Shown here piece by piece: positions 44,178 to 55,200 of a DNA stretch of 64,000 nt (position 1 is its first letter; the number at the start of each line of letters is the position of its first letter). The position numbers were made by a program, and so were the translations under genes. The notes beneath the pieces were generated by a model, which worked only from the letters and a program-made list of their open reading frames with translations, made no database searches and had not been told where the DNA came from. The stretch is from Candidatus Palibaumannia cicadellinicola (lineage in GTDB: Bacteria > Pseudomonadota > Gammaproteobacteria > Enterobacterales > Enterobacteriaceae): the NCBI RefSeq assembly GCF_000754265.1, contig NZ_CP008985.1:1-64000 (forward strand), read 5' to 3'.

Positions 44178-44565
44178 TAGTGAAGTTGACCGTTAAGCCG
44201 GGTTCTGTCGTAGACAGTCATTCATCTAGGCCAGTGCTCACGCGCTGGCTCAAGCAGCCTACCCTGGTTTGAGTACGGGCCGCACTTTTTAAACCTTTTT
44301 TTAGCCTTGCTCCAGGTGGAGTTTACCGTGCCGTGAACTGTTACCAGCCGCGCGGTGCGCTTTTACCACACCCTTTCACCCTTACCTGATCCTATATTCT
44401 ATATTTCGTATAAAATATGGGCCATCGGCGGTTTGCTTTCTGTTGCACTAGTCGTGGGTTTACACCCCCCAGGCATTACCTGGCACCTTGCCCTATGGAG
44501 CCCGGACTTTCCTCTCCCCCGCTTGTTTCTCCAAAAAGCGAAGCAGCGACTGTCTGGTCAACTTC
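44178..44565 (-). ncRNA. rnpB: RNase P RNA (type A)
   Basis: The minus strand reads as a bacterial type A RNase P RNA: 5' GAAGTTGACC pairs with 3' GGTCAACTTC (P1), followed by conserved GAGGAAAGTCCGGGCTC, then GCAACAGAAAGCAAACCGCC, GGATCAGGTAAGGGTGAAA, the GGCACGGTAAACTCC region and the universally conserved ACAGAACCCGGCTTA near the 3' end. About 386 nt, slightly longer than E. coli (377) because of an expanded AU-rich stem at 44391-44421. No protein-coding frame here is real. Confidence 0.98.
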
Positions 44566-44572
44566 GTAACGC

Positions 44573-44601
44573 AGTATAAAAAGTTTTTTTGCACTTGTCA
44601 T
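44573..44601 (-). promoter_or_regulatory. Promoter of rnpB
   Basis: On the minus strand, ATGACA (44601-44596; 5 of 6 to TTGACA), a 17-base spacer and TATACT (44578-44573; 5 of 6 to TATAAT) end seven bases before the mature 5' end of RNase P RNA at 44565. Spacing and position are ideal for sigma-70. Confidence 0.8.
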
Positions 44602-44819
44602 CTACGATATGTAATAACGTGGCATGATAGGAGCCTTAAGAATTTAAATTTAGATAAGTATGATCTTAGCTTATTTATATTAGCTGATATGTTATGCTCC
44701 ATACCGTATCTAGTATCAGTTTCTACTGAATTAAAAATAATTTGGCCTAGATCTATAATGGGGCGCCTGTTTCGAAACATTCGCTATATAATATCATTTG
44801 ATTGATTAGGTGATGAAAC

Positions 44820-45410
44820 GTGCTAGAAAAAATCAAACTTTGTTTCACCGAAAGTATCCAAACCCATATTGCATCTGCGGAGGTATTACCCGATGTTATT
44901 GCCCACGCGGCAACTATATTAGTACAAGCATTACTTAACGGAAATAAAATATTATGCTGTGGCAACGGAACCTCAGCCGCTAACGCACAAAATTTTGCTG
45001 CGAGCATGATTAACCGTTTTGAAACTGAACGGCCTAGCCTACCTGCAATAGCGCTTAACGCGGATAATATTGTGTTGACAGCGATTGCAAATGATGGTTT
45101 ATCCCAGGAAATTTACGCGAAGCAGGTTCGAGCACTAGGCCAGGCCGGGGATATTCTACTAGCTATTTCAACCGATGGTAATAGCTATGATATTATGAAA
45201 GCAGTCGAGGCTGCTGTCACTAGAGATATGACTATTGTTATTTTAACAGGCTTTGATGGCGGTGAGCTAGGAAGGCTAATTAGTAAAAAAGACATTGAAA
45301 TACGCATGCCGTCACATCGCAGTGCACGTATCCACGAGATGCACATGTTGACAGTGAACTGTTTATGCGACTTGATAGATCACGCGTTATTTTCCTACCA
45401 GGACGATTAA
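44820..45410 (+). CDS. diaA: DnaA initiator-associating protein DiaA
   Basis: SIS-domain protein that binds DnaA and promotes timely replication initiation in E. coli. The 196-residue product, starting at GTG 44820 with AGG nine bases upstream, matches E. coli DiaA (196) closely, for example [20 protein letters not shown] and [14 protein letters not shown]. GmhA is a paralogue, but the sequence is nearer DiaA and dolP follows as in E. coli. Stop and next start overlap (TAATG). Confidence 0.95.
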   Translation: MLEKIKLCFTESIQTHIASAEVLPDVIAHAATILVQALLNGNKILCCGNGTSAANAQNFAASMINRFETERPSLPAIALNADNIVLTAIANDGLSQEIYAKQVRALGQAGDILLAISTDGNSYDIMKAVEAAVTRDMTIVILTGFDGGELGRLISKKDIEIRMPSHRSARIHEMHMLTVNCLCDLIDHALFSYQDD

Positions 45411-45982
45411 TGTTAATTAATCATATTTTACTACTATTGTGTACTTGCCTAATATTGCCTGGATGTGTAGGTACCGTTGTGGTGAGTACAGCTGCCGTTG
45501 CTACAAAAATGGCTATTGATCCACGCACCTTAGGTACGCAGGTTGATGATTCTACTCTTAAAGTACGGGTTACTCATGCACTAGGTAAAGACAAGCATTT
45601 GAAAAAAGAGGCTAGAGTTATTAATACTACTTATGAAGGCAAGGTTCTGTTAACAGGACAAGCACCGACTACTACGCTCGCTGCGCGTGCTAAGGAAATT
45701 ACGACAGAAGTAGATGGCACAACAGTGATTTATAACGAAATACGTAAAGGTAAGCCAGTTTCGTTAATACGTGCTTCAATGGATATTTGGATCACAATAA
45801 AAATTAACTTACAACTACTGGCTCACGAAGCAGTAAAATTTTCTACCGTTAAGGTTACAACAGAAAATGGTGAAGTTTTTCTCTTTGGTCTAGTGACTCA
45901 TGCAGAAGGTAAGGTTGCTACAGAAGTCGCGAGTCAGGTCAGCGGCGTTAAGCATGTCATTATAGCTTTTACCTATATCTAA
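45410..45982 (+). CDS. dolP: Outer membrane lipoprotein DolP (YraP), twin BON domains
   Basis: The ATG at 45410 overlaps the diaA stop by one base, giving 190 residues (E. coli 191). A signal peptide ends in the lipobox LPGC near residue 19. Two BON domains follow; DPRTLGTQVDDSTLKVRV opens the first and VKVTTENGEVFLFGLVT lies in the second. DolP binds anionic phospholipid and supports the envelope and BAM. Its retention shows an outer membrane persists even though lptCAB have decayed. The longer frame from 45365 would run deep into diaA. Confidence 0.94.
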   Translation: MLINHILLLLCTCLILPGCVGTVVVSTAAVATKMAIDPRTLGTQVDDSTLKVRVTHALGKDKHLKKEARVINTTYEGKVLLTGQAPTTTLAARAKEITTEVDGTTVIYNEIRKGKPVSLIRASMDIWITIKINLQLLAHEAVKFSTVKVTTENGEVFLFGLVTHAEGKVATEVASQVSGVKHVIIAFTYI

Positions 45983-45986
45983 ATCA

Positions 45987-46003
45987 CCTTACCTATAGTA
46001 AGG
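45987..46003. repeat. Short hairpin between dolP and ibaG
   Basis: CCTTAC (45987-45992) pairs with GTAAGG (45998-46003) across a 5-base loop, just after the dolP stop. No T-run follows; it may mark an mRNA 3' end or a processing site. Confidence 0.35.
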
Positions 46004-46054
46004 ATAGATAACTATTAGTCTATATTAATAAGATCACCTCTTAACAAAGAAAAT

Positions 46055-47582
<1,528 letters not shown>

Positions 47583-47598
47583 GCATTGTCTCAGTCAT

Positions 47599-47646
47599 AA
47601 AACTAACACCGCTACAAAAACTACGGTGTCAGTTTTGAACTAAGAA
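47599..47646. terminator. Bidirectional intrinsic terminator murA/degQ
   Basis: AAAACTAACACCG (47599-47611) pairs with CGGTGTCAGTTTT (47634-47646), 12 of 13 positions complementary, with a 12-base loop. The flanking AAAA and TTTT give a U-tract on either strand. It sits between the convergent stops at 47582 and 47652. Confidence 0.75.
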
Positions 47647-47651
47647 ATAAT

Positions 47652-49022
47652 TTATCTTAATAAGATAAAAATACGAGTATCACCACGAATTATATTTAAT
47701 GCCATAACTGCTGGTTTACCATTTAAAACCTTACGTAATTGAATTATATTCTGTACATGTTCAAGATTTAGACCGATAATAATATCGTTTTTTTGCAGAC
47801 CAATTGCTGCAGCTGGTGAATCTTTTATAACATACTCTACCCGTACACCTTTCGTGCCGTCTTTTAGCTTTCCATTACTAAGAGAGGCACCTTGCAGCGC
47901 CGGTGTTAACACCTCTTCGCTAGAGGTCACAGAAGCACTATCATCTAGTACCACGGATATATCCAACGGTTTACCGTTACGTAGTAGCCCAAGTTTGATA
48001 GTTTTACCTGGTGTAGTTGTACCTACTTTAACACGCAGTTCATCAAAACTTTGAATAGGTTTTCCCTCTACCGATACGATAATATCGCCGGCTTTTATCT
48101 TAGCTTTAGCAGCCGCTGATCCTACTAGAACTTCGCTAACAAAGGCGCCGCGCTGAGCTTCGATATGAAAAGCCTTCGCGATATCAGCAGTTAATTCTGT
48201 ACCTTTTATTCCAAGCTGACCGCGTTTAACTTCGCCAAATTCAATCAGTTGCTGGCTTAAATTTTTTACGATATTGCTGGGAATAGCGAAACCAATGCCA
48301 ATATTACCGCCTCCTGGTGCAAGAATAGCTGTGTTGATACCTATGAGTTCACCGTTGAGGTTAACTAGCGCACCGCCTGAGTTACCACGGTTGATAGAAG
48401 CATCAGTTTGAATGAAATTTTCTAATCCTTCCAAATTAAGCCCACTGCGACCTAGCGCTGAAACGATACCGGAGGTGACGGTTTGGTCAAGACCGAATGG
48501 ATTGCCTACTGCTACGGCAAAATCCCCTACTTTCAAGGTATCTGAGTCCGCCATCTTCACTTCTGTTAGGTTCTTTGGCACAGGCAGTTGTAACAAAGCT
48601 AGATCAGTTTGTTCGTCGTGACCAACAAGTTTAGCATCGAATTTACGGCCATCGTTGAGCTGTATTTTAATTTTATCGGCACCATTAATAACATGATTAT
48701 TGGTAATCACATAACCTTTATAGGCATTAATAATCACTCCTGATCCCAATCCTTCGAACGGCCTGATACTCTGATTACCACCAGGGATATCTGGACCAAA
48801 AAAATATCTAAACTCCTTTGGTAAAGTAGGTCGCTGTATTGACTGTGTACCTTCTACATGAACGCTGACTACTGCGGGTAGTACTTTTGCTAGCATAGGA
48901 GCTAGACTTGGCATAGTTTGTCCGGGAACTTCGGCGGGAAGCGCCGCTAGAAGCGCAGAAAATGGTACAAAACTCAGCCCAAGGCTTAGGATCCATACGC
49001 GAAAGAAAAGTTTTGTTTTCAT
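47652..49022 (-). CDS. degQ: Periplasmic serine endoprotease DegQ
   Basis: HtrA-family protease/chaperone. The ATG at 49022 gives 456 residues (E. coli DegQ 455) with a signal peptide (about 1-26, ending ALLAALPA). The catalytic triad is visible as His in TNNHVIN, Asp in TDLALL and Ser in GNSGGALV. Two C-terminal PDZ domains follow. Neighbouring zapG, as in E. coli, favours DegQ over DegP. degS, which follows degQ in E. coli, is missing. Confidence 0.95.
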   Translation of the reverse strand: MKTKLFFRVWILSLGLSFVPFSALLAALPAEVPGQTMPSLAPMLAKVLPAVVSVHVEGTQSIQRPTLPKEFRYFFGPDIPGGNQSIRPFEGLGSGVIINAYKGYVITNNHVINGADKIKIQLNDGRKFDAKLVGHDEQTDLALLQLPVPKNLTEVKMADSDTLKVGDFAVAVGNPFGLDQTVTSGIVSALGRSGLNLEGLENFIQTDASINRGNSGGALVNLNGELIGINTAILAPGGGNIGIGFAIPSNIVKNLSQQLIEFGEVKRGQLGIKGTELTADIAKAFHIEAQRGAFVSEVLVGSAAAKAKIKAGDIIVSVEGKPIQSFDELRVKVGTTTPGKTIKLGLLRNGKPLDISVVLDDSASVTSSEEVLTPALQGASLSNGKLKDGTKGVRVEYVIKDSPAAAIGLQKNDIIIGLNLEHVQNIIQLRKVLNGKPAVMALNIIRGDTRIFILLR

Positions 49023-49103
49023 TTCAATATAAACTCGCTTGTGATTCATCACACGTGATAGCAACTAGACGAAAGTTTAGGAACCGTGTAATCTTACTTA
49101 TTC

Positions 49104-49511
49104 TCATAACTTATTACGCGAAACATAAGTGGAACATGGTATCTCGCTGGAGCTTTCAGAAGAGTCATCCCACGGTTGTATTTCAGCAGGAATTTGATCA
49201 TTGTCTGCTTCAGTAAGGCGATAACGAAACGGATTGTCTTCTTTAGACTGAGCAGGTAACAAGTTATTAGAACTTTTAGCCATATGTTGATAAAGCTGCC
49301 GATAGCTATTAGCCATATTGTCAAGTAATTCGGCACTACGAGCAAAATGGCTATTTAGTTCCTTCCGACACTTATTGAGTTCAGTTTTACTCTTCTCTAA
49401 CTCATTCTGTAGAGTTTGTTGTTGGCGTAACTTACGATTACCGAACCGCATTGCAATCGCACCGATAATTATTCCTACTAAGAATCCAATGAGCGTAGGT
49501 TTCCAAGTCAT
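49104..49511 (-). CDS. zapG: ZapG (YhcB), envelope/division-associated membrane protein
   Basis: DUF1043 family. The ATG at 49511 has GGAG at 49517-49520 (reverse strand) and gives 135 residues (E. coli 132). One N-terminal transmembrane span (LIGFLVGIIIGAIAM) is followed by RFGNRKLRQQQ and a coiled coil. In E. coli it links cell-wall, lipid and division processes. The upstream-extended frame (from 49562) would run into the hairpin region and has no homology. Confidence 0.93.
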   Translation of the reverse strand: MTWKPTLIGFLVGIIIGAIAMRFGNRKLRQQQTLQNELEKSKTELNKCRKELNSHFARSAELLDNMANSYRQLYQHMAKSSNNLLPAQSKEDNPFRYRLTEADNDQIPAEIQPWDDSSESSSEIPCSTYVSRNKL

Positions 49512-49555
49512 AATAACTCCTATTTTTAGTGATACTACGGGGGTTATGACATGGT

Positions 49556-49601
49556 TAGCCACAATGTAGTATCAATTAATAGTGATACTACATTGTGGCT
49601 A
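49556..49601. repeat. Perfect 19-bp inverted repeat, 8-base loop
   Basis: 49556-49574 is exactly complementary to 49583-49601 with loop ATTAATAG. TAGTGATACTAC in the right arm also occurs at 49527-49538 (just upstream of zapG), so the left arm could pair with either copy, allowing two alternative hairpins. Same arm and loop lengths as the repeat at 21569-21614, but unrelated sequence. Confidence 0.75.
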
Positions 49602-49610
49602 GACCACTGT

Positions 49611-49643
49611 ATAACATGTAGAAATAAGTATTTTACATGTTAT
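49611..49643. repeat. Strong AU-rich hairpin with trailing T-run
   Basis: ATAACATGTA (49611-49620) pairs with TACATGTTAT (49634-49643), continued inside by AAAT/ATTT past one bulged base, loop AAGT. TTTT follows on the plus strand, so it resembles an intrinsic terminator, yet no plus-strand gene ends before it. It may be the leftover terminator of a deleted gene. Confidence 0.55.
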
Positions 49644-49974
49644 TTTGAGAACATCCGCTCGCTACATAAATAAAGTAAATCGATTCACTCAGAACTTTTG
49701 GCTAGCTATATGAGTTACCTGCATGCTATCACGCTAAAAAGCGAGGTTTATTCATAGTACGTAAAACTAAGAAATAGCATATATTAACTCTGAATTAATA
49801 AAAAATAGTCGACTTTTGTCGTCTATTCTATTAAGCTCAAACATATCGTTCCATCTTTAAGAATATTTTTTTCCGAAAAAGCTTAGTAGCTCAGCATAAT
49901 AGCCTCCGCTTAAGACACTATTTAATTAATTTTTTTGAAATAACGTGATACTTAAAAATAGGGTCAGTTTGATA

Positions 49975-50403
49975 ATGAAAACTTTTACAGCAAAGCTACA
50001 AACTATAAGACGTCATTGGTATATGATTGATGCTAGTGGTAAGACATTGGGTCGTCTTGCTACCGAACTTGCTCTTCGTCTGCGTGGTAAACATAAAGTG
50101 ATTTATACTCCACACGTAGATACTGGTGATTATTTAATTGTTTTAAACGCTAATAAAATAAAAGTCACTGGTAATAAATATAATGATAAAAAATACTATC
50201 ATTACACCGGCTTTGTCGGTGGTATCAAAGAAAATAATTTTAAAGAAATGATTGCCCGTCGTCCTGAGCATATCATTGAAATAGCCGTTAAAGGTATGTT
50301 GCCAAAAGGACCCCTAGGTAGGGCAATGCTGAGAAAACTTAAAGTTTACGCGGGTGCTACACATCGCCATGCAGCACAGCAACCGCAAGTTCTGAAAATT
50401 TAG
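49975..50403 (+). CDS. rplM: Ribosomal protein uL13
   Basis: The ATG at 49975 gives 142 residues, the exact E. coli length, beginning MKTFTAK and containing [16 protein letters not shown] and MLPKGPLGR. The upstream start at 49945 adds ten residues without homology. Followed after 15 bases by rpsI, the universal pairing. Confidence 0.98.
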   Translation: MKTFTAKLQTIRRHWYMIDASGKTLGRLATELALRLRGKHKVIYTPHVDTGDYLIVLNANKIKVTGNKYNDKKYYHYTGFVGGIKENNFKEMIARRPEHIIEIAVKGMLPKGPLGRAMLRKLKVYAGATHRHAAQQPQVLKI

Positions 50404-50418
50404 TTGGGATTATAAGTA

Positions 50419-50817
50419 ATGGCTGCTGAAAATCAATACTATGGTACTGGTCGTCGTAAAAGTTCTTCCGCCCGTGTTTTTGTTAATAAAGTAGGTAATG
50501 GTAAAATTATAATCAACCGACGTAGTTTAGATGAGTATTTTGGTCGAGAAACCTCCCGCATGGTAGTACTTCAACCATTAGAATTAGTCGATATGGTGAG
50601 TAAAGTAGATCTCTACGTTACTGTTAAAGGTGGTGGTATCTCGGGGCAAGCTGGCGCGATACGCCATGGTATTACCTGTGCACTAATTCAGTATGACGAA
50701 ACCCTGCGCGCAGATCTACGTAAAGCTGGTTTTCTTACCCGTGATGCTCGTAAGGTTGAACGTAAGAAAGTTGGACTACGTAAAGCTCGCCGTCGTCCGC
50801 AGTTCTCCAAACGTTAA
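50419..50817 (+). CDS. rpsI: Ribosomal protein uS9
   Basis: 132 residues (E. coli 130) with [15 protein letters not shown] at the N-terminus and the C-terminal tail ending RRRPQFSKR that reaches the ribosomal P site. In the rplM-rpsI operon. sspA/sspB, which follow in E. coli, are absent. Confidence 0.98.
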   Translation: MAAENQYYGTGRRKSSSARVFVNKVGNGKIIINRRSLDEYFGRETSRMVVLQPLELVDMVSKVDLYVTVKGGGISGQAGAIRHGITCALIQYDETLRADLRKAGFLTRDARKVERKKVGLRKARRRPQFSKR

Positions 50818-50904
50818 TGAATGACCGAACAATATCAAGACTAAGGTTAGTTAACACTATAGAAAAAAATATTAGCTACTGCTTTGATATTTAATATCTT
50901 TCTG

Positions 50905-51359
50905 GATATTTGATCGTACTATTATTAATATATAAACAATAATTGCCAGCATACCTGCTAAGCTATGTTTTACTAGAGCAGTAATGAGTATAGGTAAATT
51001 AGGTGAGTATAGATAAATTAGGATGGATGGTATCGCCACAGGATCATGATAAGGTACTTTACCTATATAGTCATATTCGAGCAAATCACCTAATCGAAAC
51101 TTCGTAGCTCAAATGTCTGACTACAAAGAATGCAGTGATTAATCTGATTACACAAAATATCCTATCGGATGAAGAGACTTCTTTATATGGTACTAATTTT
51201 TATTCTACTGGCATGAAGATGTGGGTCAATCTACGTAAAAAAACAGCTGAGTTGATTGATCAGGTAAAAACTTCTGATGAAATCAATCGCTCACCACACA
51301 CTTTATACTATACTCATAGTACTAATAAGTGTGCAAGTAGCATTAGCGCTCATAAATAA
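50905..51359 (+). pseudogene. lptC: Decayed lptC
   Basis: Hand translation recovers LptC in pieces: CFTRAV (E. coli WFTQPV), SIDKLGWMV, KVLYLYSHIRANHLIETS, then a TAG at 51105-51107 where E. coli has Gln, and finally LKCLTTKNAVINLITQ and LYGTNFYSTGMKMWVNLR. The last piece, from 51135, is an open frame equal to the LptC C-terminus. Other stops and frame changes lie around 51000-51030, and the membrane anchor is unrecognisable. The upstream boundary is approximate. LptC is the inner-membrane bridge of the LPS transport machine. Confidence 0.88.
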
Positions 51360-51360
51360 T

Positions 51361-51796
51361 AACAAACAGCCAATCTATATGTGCTCTACCTATCAATCGA
51401 TAGATATGACTACCAACACCGTAACGCTTACAGGTAAAGTTATGGTAAAATAGGGCTCCATCAAGATCGACGCTAATAAAATAGTAATCACGCGTCCTGA
51501 TGGTCAAGAGGGACGTGAGGTGGTCGGAGAGTATGCTAATCCCATTATATCCTATCAACTACAAAAAGATGGTAAACGAGTGCGTGGGCATGCCCTAAAA
51601 GTACGTTATGAAACTACTTACGATCTCATTAGCTTTATTGATGAAGCCTATTTAGAACACAGTTCTAATAACATCAAACATCAAAAGTGATCATATTACC
51701 TATCGAATTCAAATACAGCAGATGGAAGCTGTTAGTAACAAAGGTAAACAAATTACTACTGTTCTGGTACCGGTGCTACTACCAGCAGGTAGGTAA
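51361..51796 (+). pseudogene. lptA: Decayed lptA
   Basis: Reads as LptA: QPIYMCSTYQSIDM, then VTLTGKVMVK followed by TAG (51451-51453) in place of a Gln codon, then GSIKIDANKIVITRPDG. It continues to about 51680, where a frameshift leads to DHITYRIQIQQMEAVSNKGK and TTVLVP. No signal peptide or start codon is left. LptA is the periplasmic LPS bridge protein. One nonsense codon plus one frameshift plus loss of the leader make a functional product very unlikely. Confidence 0.9.
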
Positions 51797-51807
51797 TCAA
51801 TAATCTG

Positions 51808-52399
51808 ATGGCAACATTAATCGCAGAACATCTAGCTAAAACCTATCAAGGTAGAAGATGTCAGTTTGAAGGTAAACGTTGTTGGCATTATCCAGAGCGA
51901 CTCTCGATAATGATGATATAAGCATTTTACCACTACATAGATCTTCCGCCGCTTGATGGTCTTCGATAATTTGATGGCCGTATTACAAATTAGGAATGAT
52001 CTAACCAAAGAGCAACGTCACAATAGTGCTCATGAGTTGATGGAAGAGTTTTATATCAGCTACTTGCGCTATAATATTGGTTAGTCACTATCTGGTGGTG
52101 AACACCGCTGAGTAGAAATAGCTCGTGGGTTAGCAGCTAATCCAAAATTTATCTTACTTGACGAACCTTTTGCTGGTGTCGATCCTATTTCTATTATCGA
52201 GATCAAGCAGATCATTTAACATCTCCGCAACCGTGGATTAGGTGTTCTGATCACTGACCATAACGTGTGGGATACGCTCGATGTGTGCCAAATTGTAAAC
52301 TAAGAAAAACTAATAGCCGATGGTACCCCTACCGATATCCTGCGTAATGAACAGGTAAACCGGGTTTATTTGGGCGAAAAATTTCACCTTAAATTTTAG
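51808..52399 (+). pseudogene. lptB: Decayed lptB (LPS export ATPase)
   Basis: Begins MATLIAEHLAKTYQGRR, frameshifts to VEDVSLKVN and then jumps to VVGII, so the segment holding the Walker A motif (GPNGAGKT) has been deleted. Later pieces are DDISILPLH, FDNLMAVLQIRNDL, then signature SLSGGEH and Walker [16 protein letters not shown]. In-frame stops lie at 52082-52084 (TAG), 52109-52111 (TGA), 52217-52219 (TAA) and 52301-52303 (TAA). Clearly non-functional. Confidence 0.94.
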
Positions 52400-52572
52400 G
52401 ATCTGATTAAATCATAATAGCTGATCCTCTCACTATACCTGTAAATTATGTTAACATTACCAATACTTTTCAATTGGGGTAAGTACCAGCATAAGTATGA
52501 CTATTAGGTAAAATCAAACCATTGGCAAACAAAACAGTGTAAGCAAGCCACAAGCCAGAGGGGTTTATCGTC

Positions 52573-53430
52573 ATGGTGCTGATGATTGTCAGCGGTCGAT
52601 CTGGTTCGGGAAAATCTGTTGCGTTGCGTGCGCTGGAAGATATGGGTTTTTATTGTGTCGATAATCTACCAGTGATGTTGCTACCGCAACTAGCTAGTAC
52701 CTTCGCGGAAGGTCATATTTCCGCCGCAGTAAGTCTTGATGTGCGTAATATGCCCTCTTCGTCGGAAATGTTTGAAAATACTATGACAAATTTATTTCTA
52801 TTGCAGGCGTTTATTCCACAAATTTTGTTCCTAGATGCAGAACGTCATACTCTCATTCGTCGCTATAGTGATACTAGAAGGCGGCACCCTCTCTCCAATC
52901 GCAACCTTTCGTTAGAAAATGCTATTGATGAAGAGAAGAAGCTGCTAGAGCCGTTACGCTCGCGCGCAGATTTGTTTATAGATACCTCTGATATGTCGGT
53001 ACATGAACTAGCTGAAATGTTACGTACCCGTATTTTAGGTAAACGGGAACGAGAGCTCACTATGGTATTTGAATCGTTTGGTTACAAACACGGTATTCCT
53101 ATTGATGCTGACTACGTTTTCGACGTACGTTTTCTACCAAATCCGCACTGGGATCCAAAACTCAGACAAATGATAGGTTTGGACCAACCAGTAGTTGCAT
53201 TTCTTGACCGACATACTGAAGTACATAATTTTATTTCCCAAACTAGTAGCTATTTAGAACTTTGGCTACCCATGCTAGAAACTAATAACCGCAGTTATCT
53301 GACGGTCGCAATAGGCTGTACTGGTGGTAAACATCGTTCGGTATATATCGCCGAACAGTTAGCTGATTATTTTCGTTCACGTGGCAAAAATGTCCAGTCC
53401 CGTCACAGGACTCTAGAAAAATGTTCATGA
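52573..53430 (+). CDS. rapZ: RNase adapter protein RapZ
   Basis: In E. coli RapZ binds glucosamine-6-P and the sRNA GlmZ and controls GlmS through RNase E. The 285 residues match E. coli (284): P-loop GRSGSGKS at residues 8-15, [11 protein letters not shown], and a C-terminal RNA-binding/sensor domain with [16 protein letters not shown]. It is intact right next to three dead lpt genes. rpoN, hpf and ptsN, normally between lptB and rapZ, are gone; 52400-52572 holds no recognisable piece of them. Confidence 0.96.
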   Translation: MVLMIVSGRSGSGKSVALRALEDMGFYCVDNLPVMLLPQLASTFAEGHISAAVSLDVRNMPSSSEMFENTMTNLFLLQAFIPQILFLDAERHTLIRRYSDTRRRHPLSNRNLSLENAIDEEKKLLEPLRSRADLFIDTSDMSVHELAEMLRTRILGKRERELTMVFESFGYKHGIPIDADYVFDVRFLPNPHWDPKLRQMIGLDQPVVAFLDRHTEVHNFISQTSSYLELWLPMLETNNRSYLTVAIGCTGGKHRSVYIAEQLADYFRSRGKNVQSRHRTLEKCS

Positions 53431-53585
53431 TGATTATTACGTAAACATAACATAGTTTGTCATCACGCTTTCGTCCTGCATATTTCGCTTGATTTAAATC
53501 TTTACTCAAAGTAATACTATCTTATACATTAGAATTAATGTGACAATAACAAACTTAGTCTACATGCAATGACAGGTCATTTTCC

Positions 53586-55181
53586 ATGCAACCACCACTT
53601 CTTATTTCTATTCGTAGCGCTTTGCTTAGTGTTTCGGATAAAACAGATCTGTTGGCATTCGCACAATCGTTATCTACACGAGGTGTAAAGCTACTCTCTA
53701 CTGGCGGAACTGCGCGCCAGTTAACACAAGCTGGACTGCAGGTTACGGAAGTTTCTGACTATACTGGTTTTCCAGAAATGATGGACGGGCGAGTCAAAAC
53801 ATTGCATCCCAAAGTACATGGTGGCATCCTAGCCCGCCGTAATATCGATGATGCGATGATGTCCAAGCATGGTATAGAGCCGATTGACATGGTAGTGGTA
53901 AACCTCTATCCCTTCGCCGAAAAAGTTGCCTGCGCAACATGTAACCGTGAAGAAGCAATGGAAAATATTGATATCGGTGGTACAACTCTTTTACGCTCCG
54001 CAGCTAAAAACTATATGAATGTAGCAGTAGTTGTTAACATCAACGACTACGTTACTATTATTGCAGAGATGGATCGTAATAAGAATGCTCTTACCCTAAA
54101 AACACGTTTTAATCTTGCTATTAAGGCGTTTGAACATACTGCCGCCTACGATTGTCAGATTGCTAACTATTTAAATCGTGAAGTACAGGCAGATTATAGC
54201 GATCGCAATAAATTATCCAGTAAGTTCCCACGCACCTTGAATCTCAATTTCATTAAGAAACAAGATATGCGTTATGGCGAAAATAACCATCAATTAGCGG
54301 CGTTCTATATTGATACCGGGCGTCAATATGTCTCAGTAGCTACCGCACAACAATGGCAAGGCAAAGCCCTTTCTTATAATAATATAGCAGATACTGACGT
54401 AGCCTTAGAGTGTGTAAGAGAGTTTAGTGAACCAGCTTGCGTCATTGTTAAACACGTTAATCCATGCAGTGTTGCTACCGGAGAAACACTTTTAGCAGCC
54501 TATGAACGTGCTTATCAAACCGATCCTACCTCCGCCTTTGGCAGCGTTATCGCTTTTAACCAGTCACTAGACGCTAGTACTGCTAGGGAGATTATGTTCC
54601 GCCAGTTCGTGGAAGTCATTATTGCACCAACAGTAGACAAAGATGCTCTAGCAATACTCGCTACTAAAAATAATGTACGAATTTTAACTAGTGGTCAATG
54701 GAATGAGCAGGTACCGAGTCTAGATTTTAAACGGGTCAATGGGGGACTGCTGGTACAGGAACGTGATTTAAGCATGGTGAAGCAGCAAGATTTACTTGTC
54801 GTCAGCGAACGTCAACCAACGAAGTCGGAAATACGCGATGCACTTTTTTCCTGGAAAGTTGCTAAATTCGTCAAATCAAACGCTATCGTTTATGCTAGAG
54901 ATCATCGCACTATTGGTATTGGTGCTGGTCAGATGAGCCGGGTTTACTCTGCAAAAATTGCGGGTATAAAAGCAGCGGAAGAAGGTCTAGATCTACGTGG
55001 ATCAACCATGGCATCCGATGCCTTCTTCCCATTCCGTGATGGTATTGACTCTGCCGCTGCAGTTGGTATCAGTTGTGTTATCCAGCCTGGTGGATCTATT
55101 CGCGATCAAGAAGTGATCACCGCTGCAAATGAACATGGTATAGCTATGATTTTTACCCATATGCGTCATTTTCGCCACTAA
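53586..55181 (+). CDS. purH: Bifunctional AICAR formyltransferase/IMP cyclohydrolase
   Basis: Last two steps to IMP. The 531 residues (E. coli 529) carry an N-terminal IMP cyclohydrolase domain ([22 protein letters not shown]) and a C-terminal AICAR transformylase domain with the Lys-His pair in VIVKHVNPC. The segment usually NPCG reads NPCS, and AFGG reads AFGS; both are near the active site but are small changes. purD follows within 20 bases. Confidence 0.97.
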   Translation: MQPPLLISIRSALLSVSDKTDLLAFAQSLSTRGVKLLSTGGTARQLTQAGLQVTEVSDYTGFPEMMDGRVKTLHPKVHGGILARRNIDDAMMSKHGIEPIDMVVVNLYPFAEKVACATCNREEAMENIDIGGTTLLRSAAKNYMNVAVVVNINDYVTIIAEMDRNKNALTLKTRFNLAIKAFEHTAAYDCQIANYLNREVQADYSDRNKLSSKFPRTLNLNFIKKQDMRYGENNHQLAAFYIDTGRQYVSVATAQQWQGKALSYNNIADTDVALECVREFSEPACVIVKHVNPCSVATGETLLAAYERAYQTDPTSAFGSVIAFNQSLDASTAREIMFRQFVEVIIAPTVDKDALAILATKNNVRILTSGQWNEQVPSLDFKRVNGGLLVQERDLSMVKQQDLLVVSERQPTKSEIRDALFSWKVAKFVKSNAIVYARDHRTIGIGAGQMSRVYSAKIAGIKAAEEGLDLRGSTMASDAFFPFRDGIDSAAAVGISCVIQPGGSIRDQEVITAANEHGIAMIFTHMRHFRH

Positions 55182-55184
55182 ACA

Positions 55185-55200
55185 TAGGAGCTCATTCATA
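55185..55200 (+). promoter_or_regulatory. Shine-Dalgarno and ATA start of purD
   Basis: TAGGAG (55185-55190) is followed by seven bases and then ATA at 55198-55200, exactly where homology to PurD begins. No ATG, GTG or TTG lies in frame between the purH stop region and 55438. Confidence 0.75.

Larger units (their letters stand above)
49512..49974. other. Intergenic region zapG/rplM
   Basis: zapE occupies this place in E. coli; I see no coding remnant. Two strong hairpins lie in the first 130 bases (listed separately). The remainder is AT-rich and must hold the rplM-rpsI promoter and leader, but no element stands out. Confidence 0.5.

Noticed and set aside
44355..44805. Open frames of 74 and 105 codons over and beside rnpB
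   Set aside because: They run antisense through, or start within, the clear RNase P RNA gene and have no protein-like conservation.
47652..49064. DegP or DegS instead of DegQ
   Set aside because: Adjacent zapG, the full two-PDZ length and closest sequence similarity all fit DegQ.
50872..51084. 70-codon minus-strand frame
   Set aside because: Antisense to the lptC remnant; no homology or ribosome site.
51135..51359. A possible independent 74-residue gene
   Set aside because: It is the surviving C-terminal end of lptC; the frame continues upstream through a TAG with LptC similarity, and no ribosome site precedes it.
51343..51558. 71-codon minus-strand frame
   Set aside because: Antisense to the lptA remnant.
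50905..52399. Recoding of UAG as glutamine to rescue the lpt genes
   Set aside because: Two TAG codons replace Gln, which is suggestive, but TGA and TAA stops, frameshifts and the loss of Walker A also occur, and intact genes in the window end normally.
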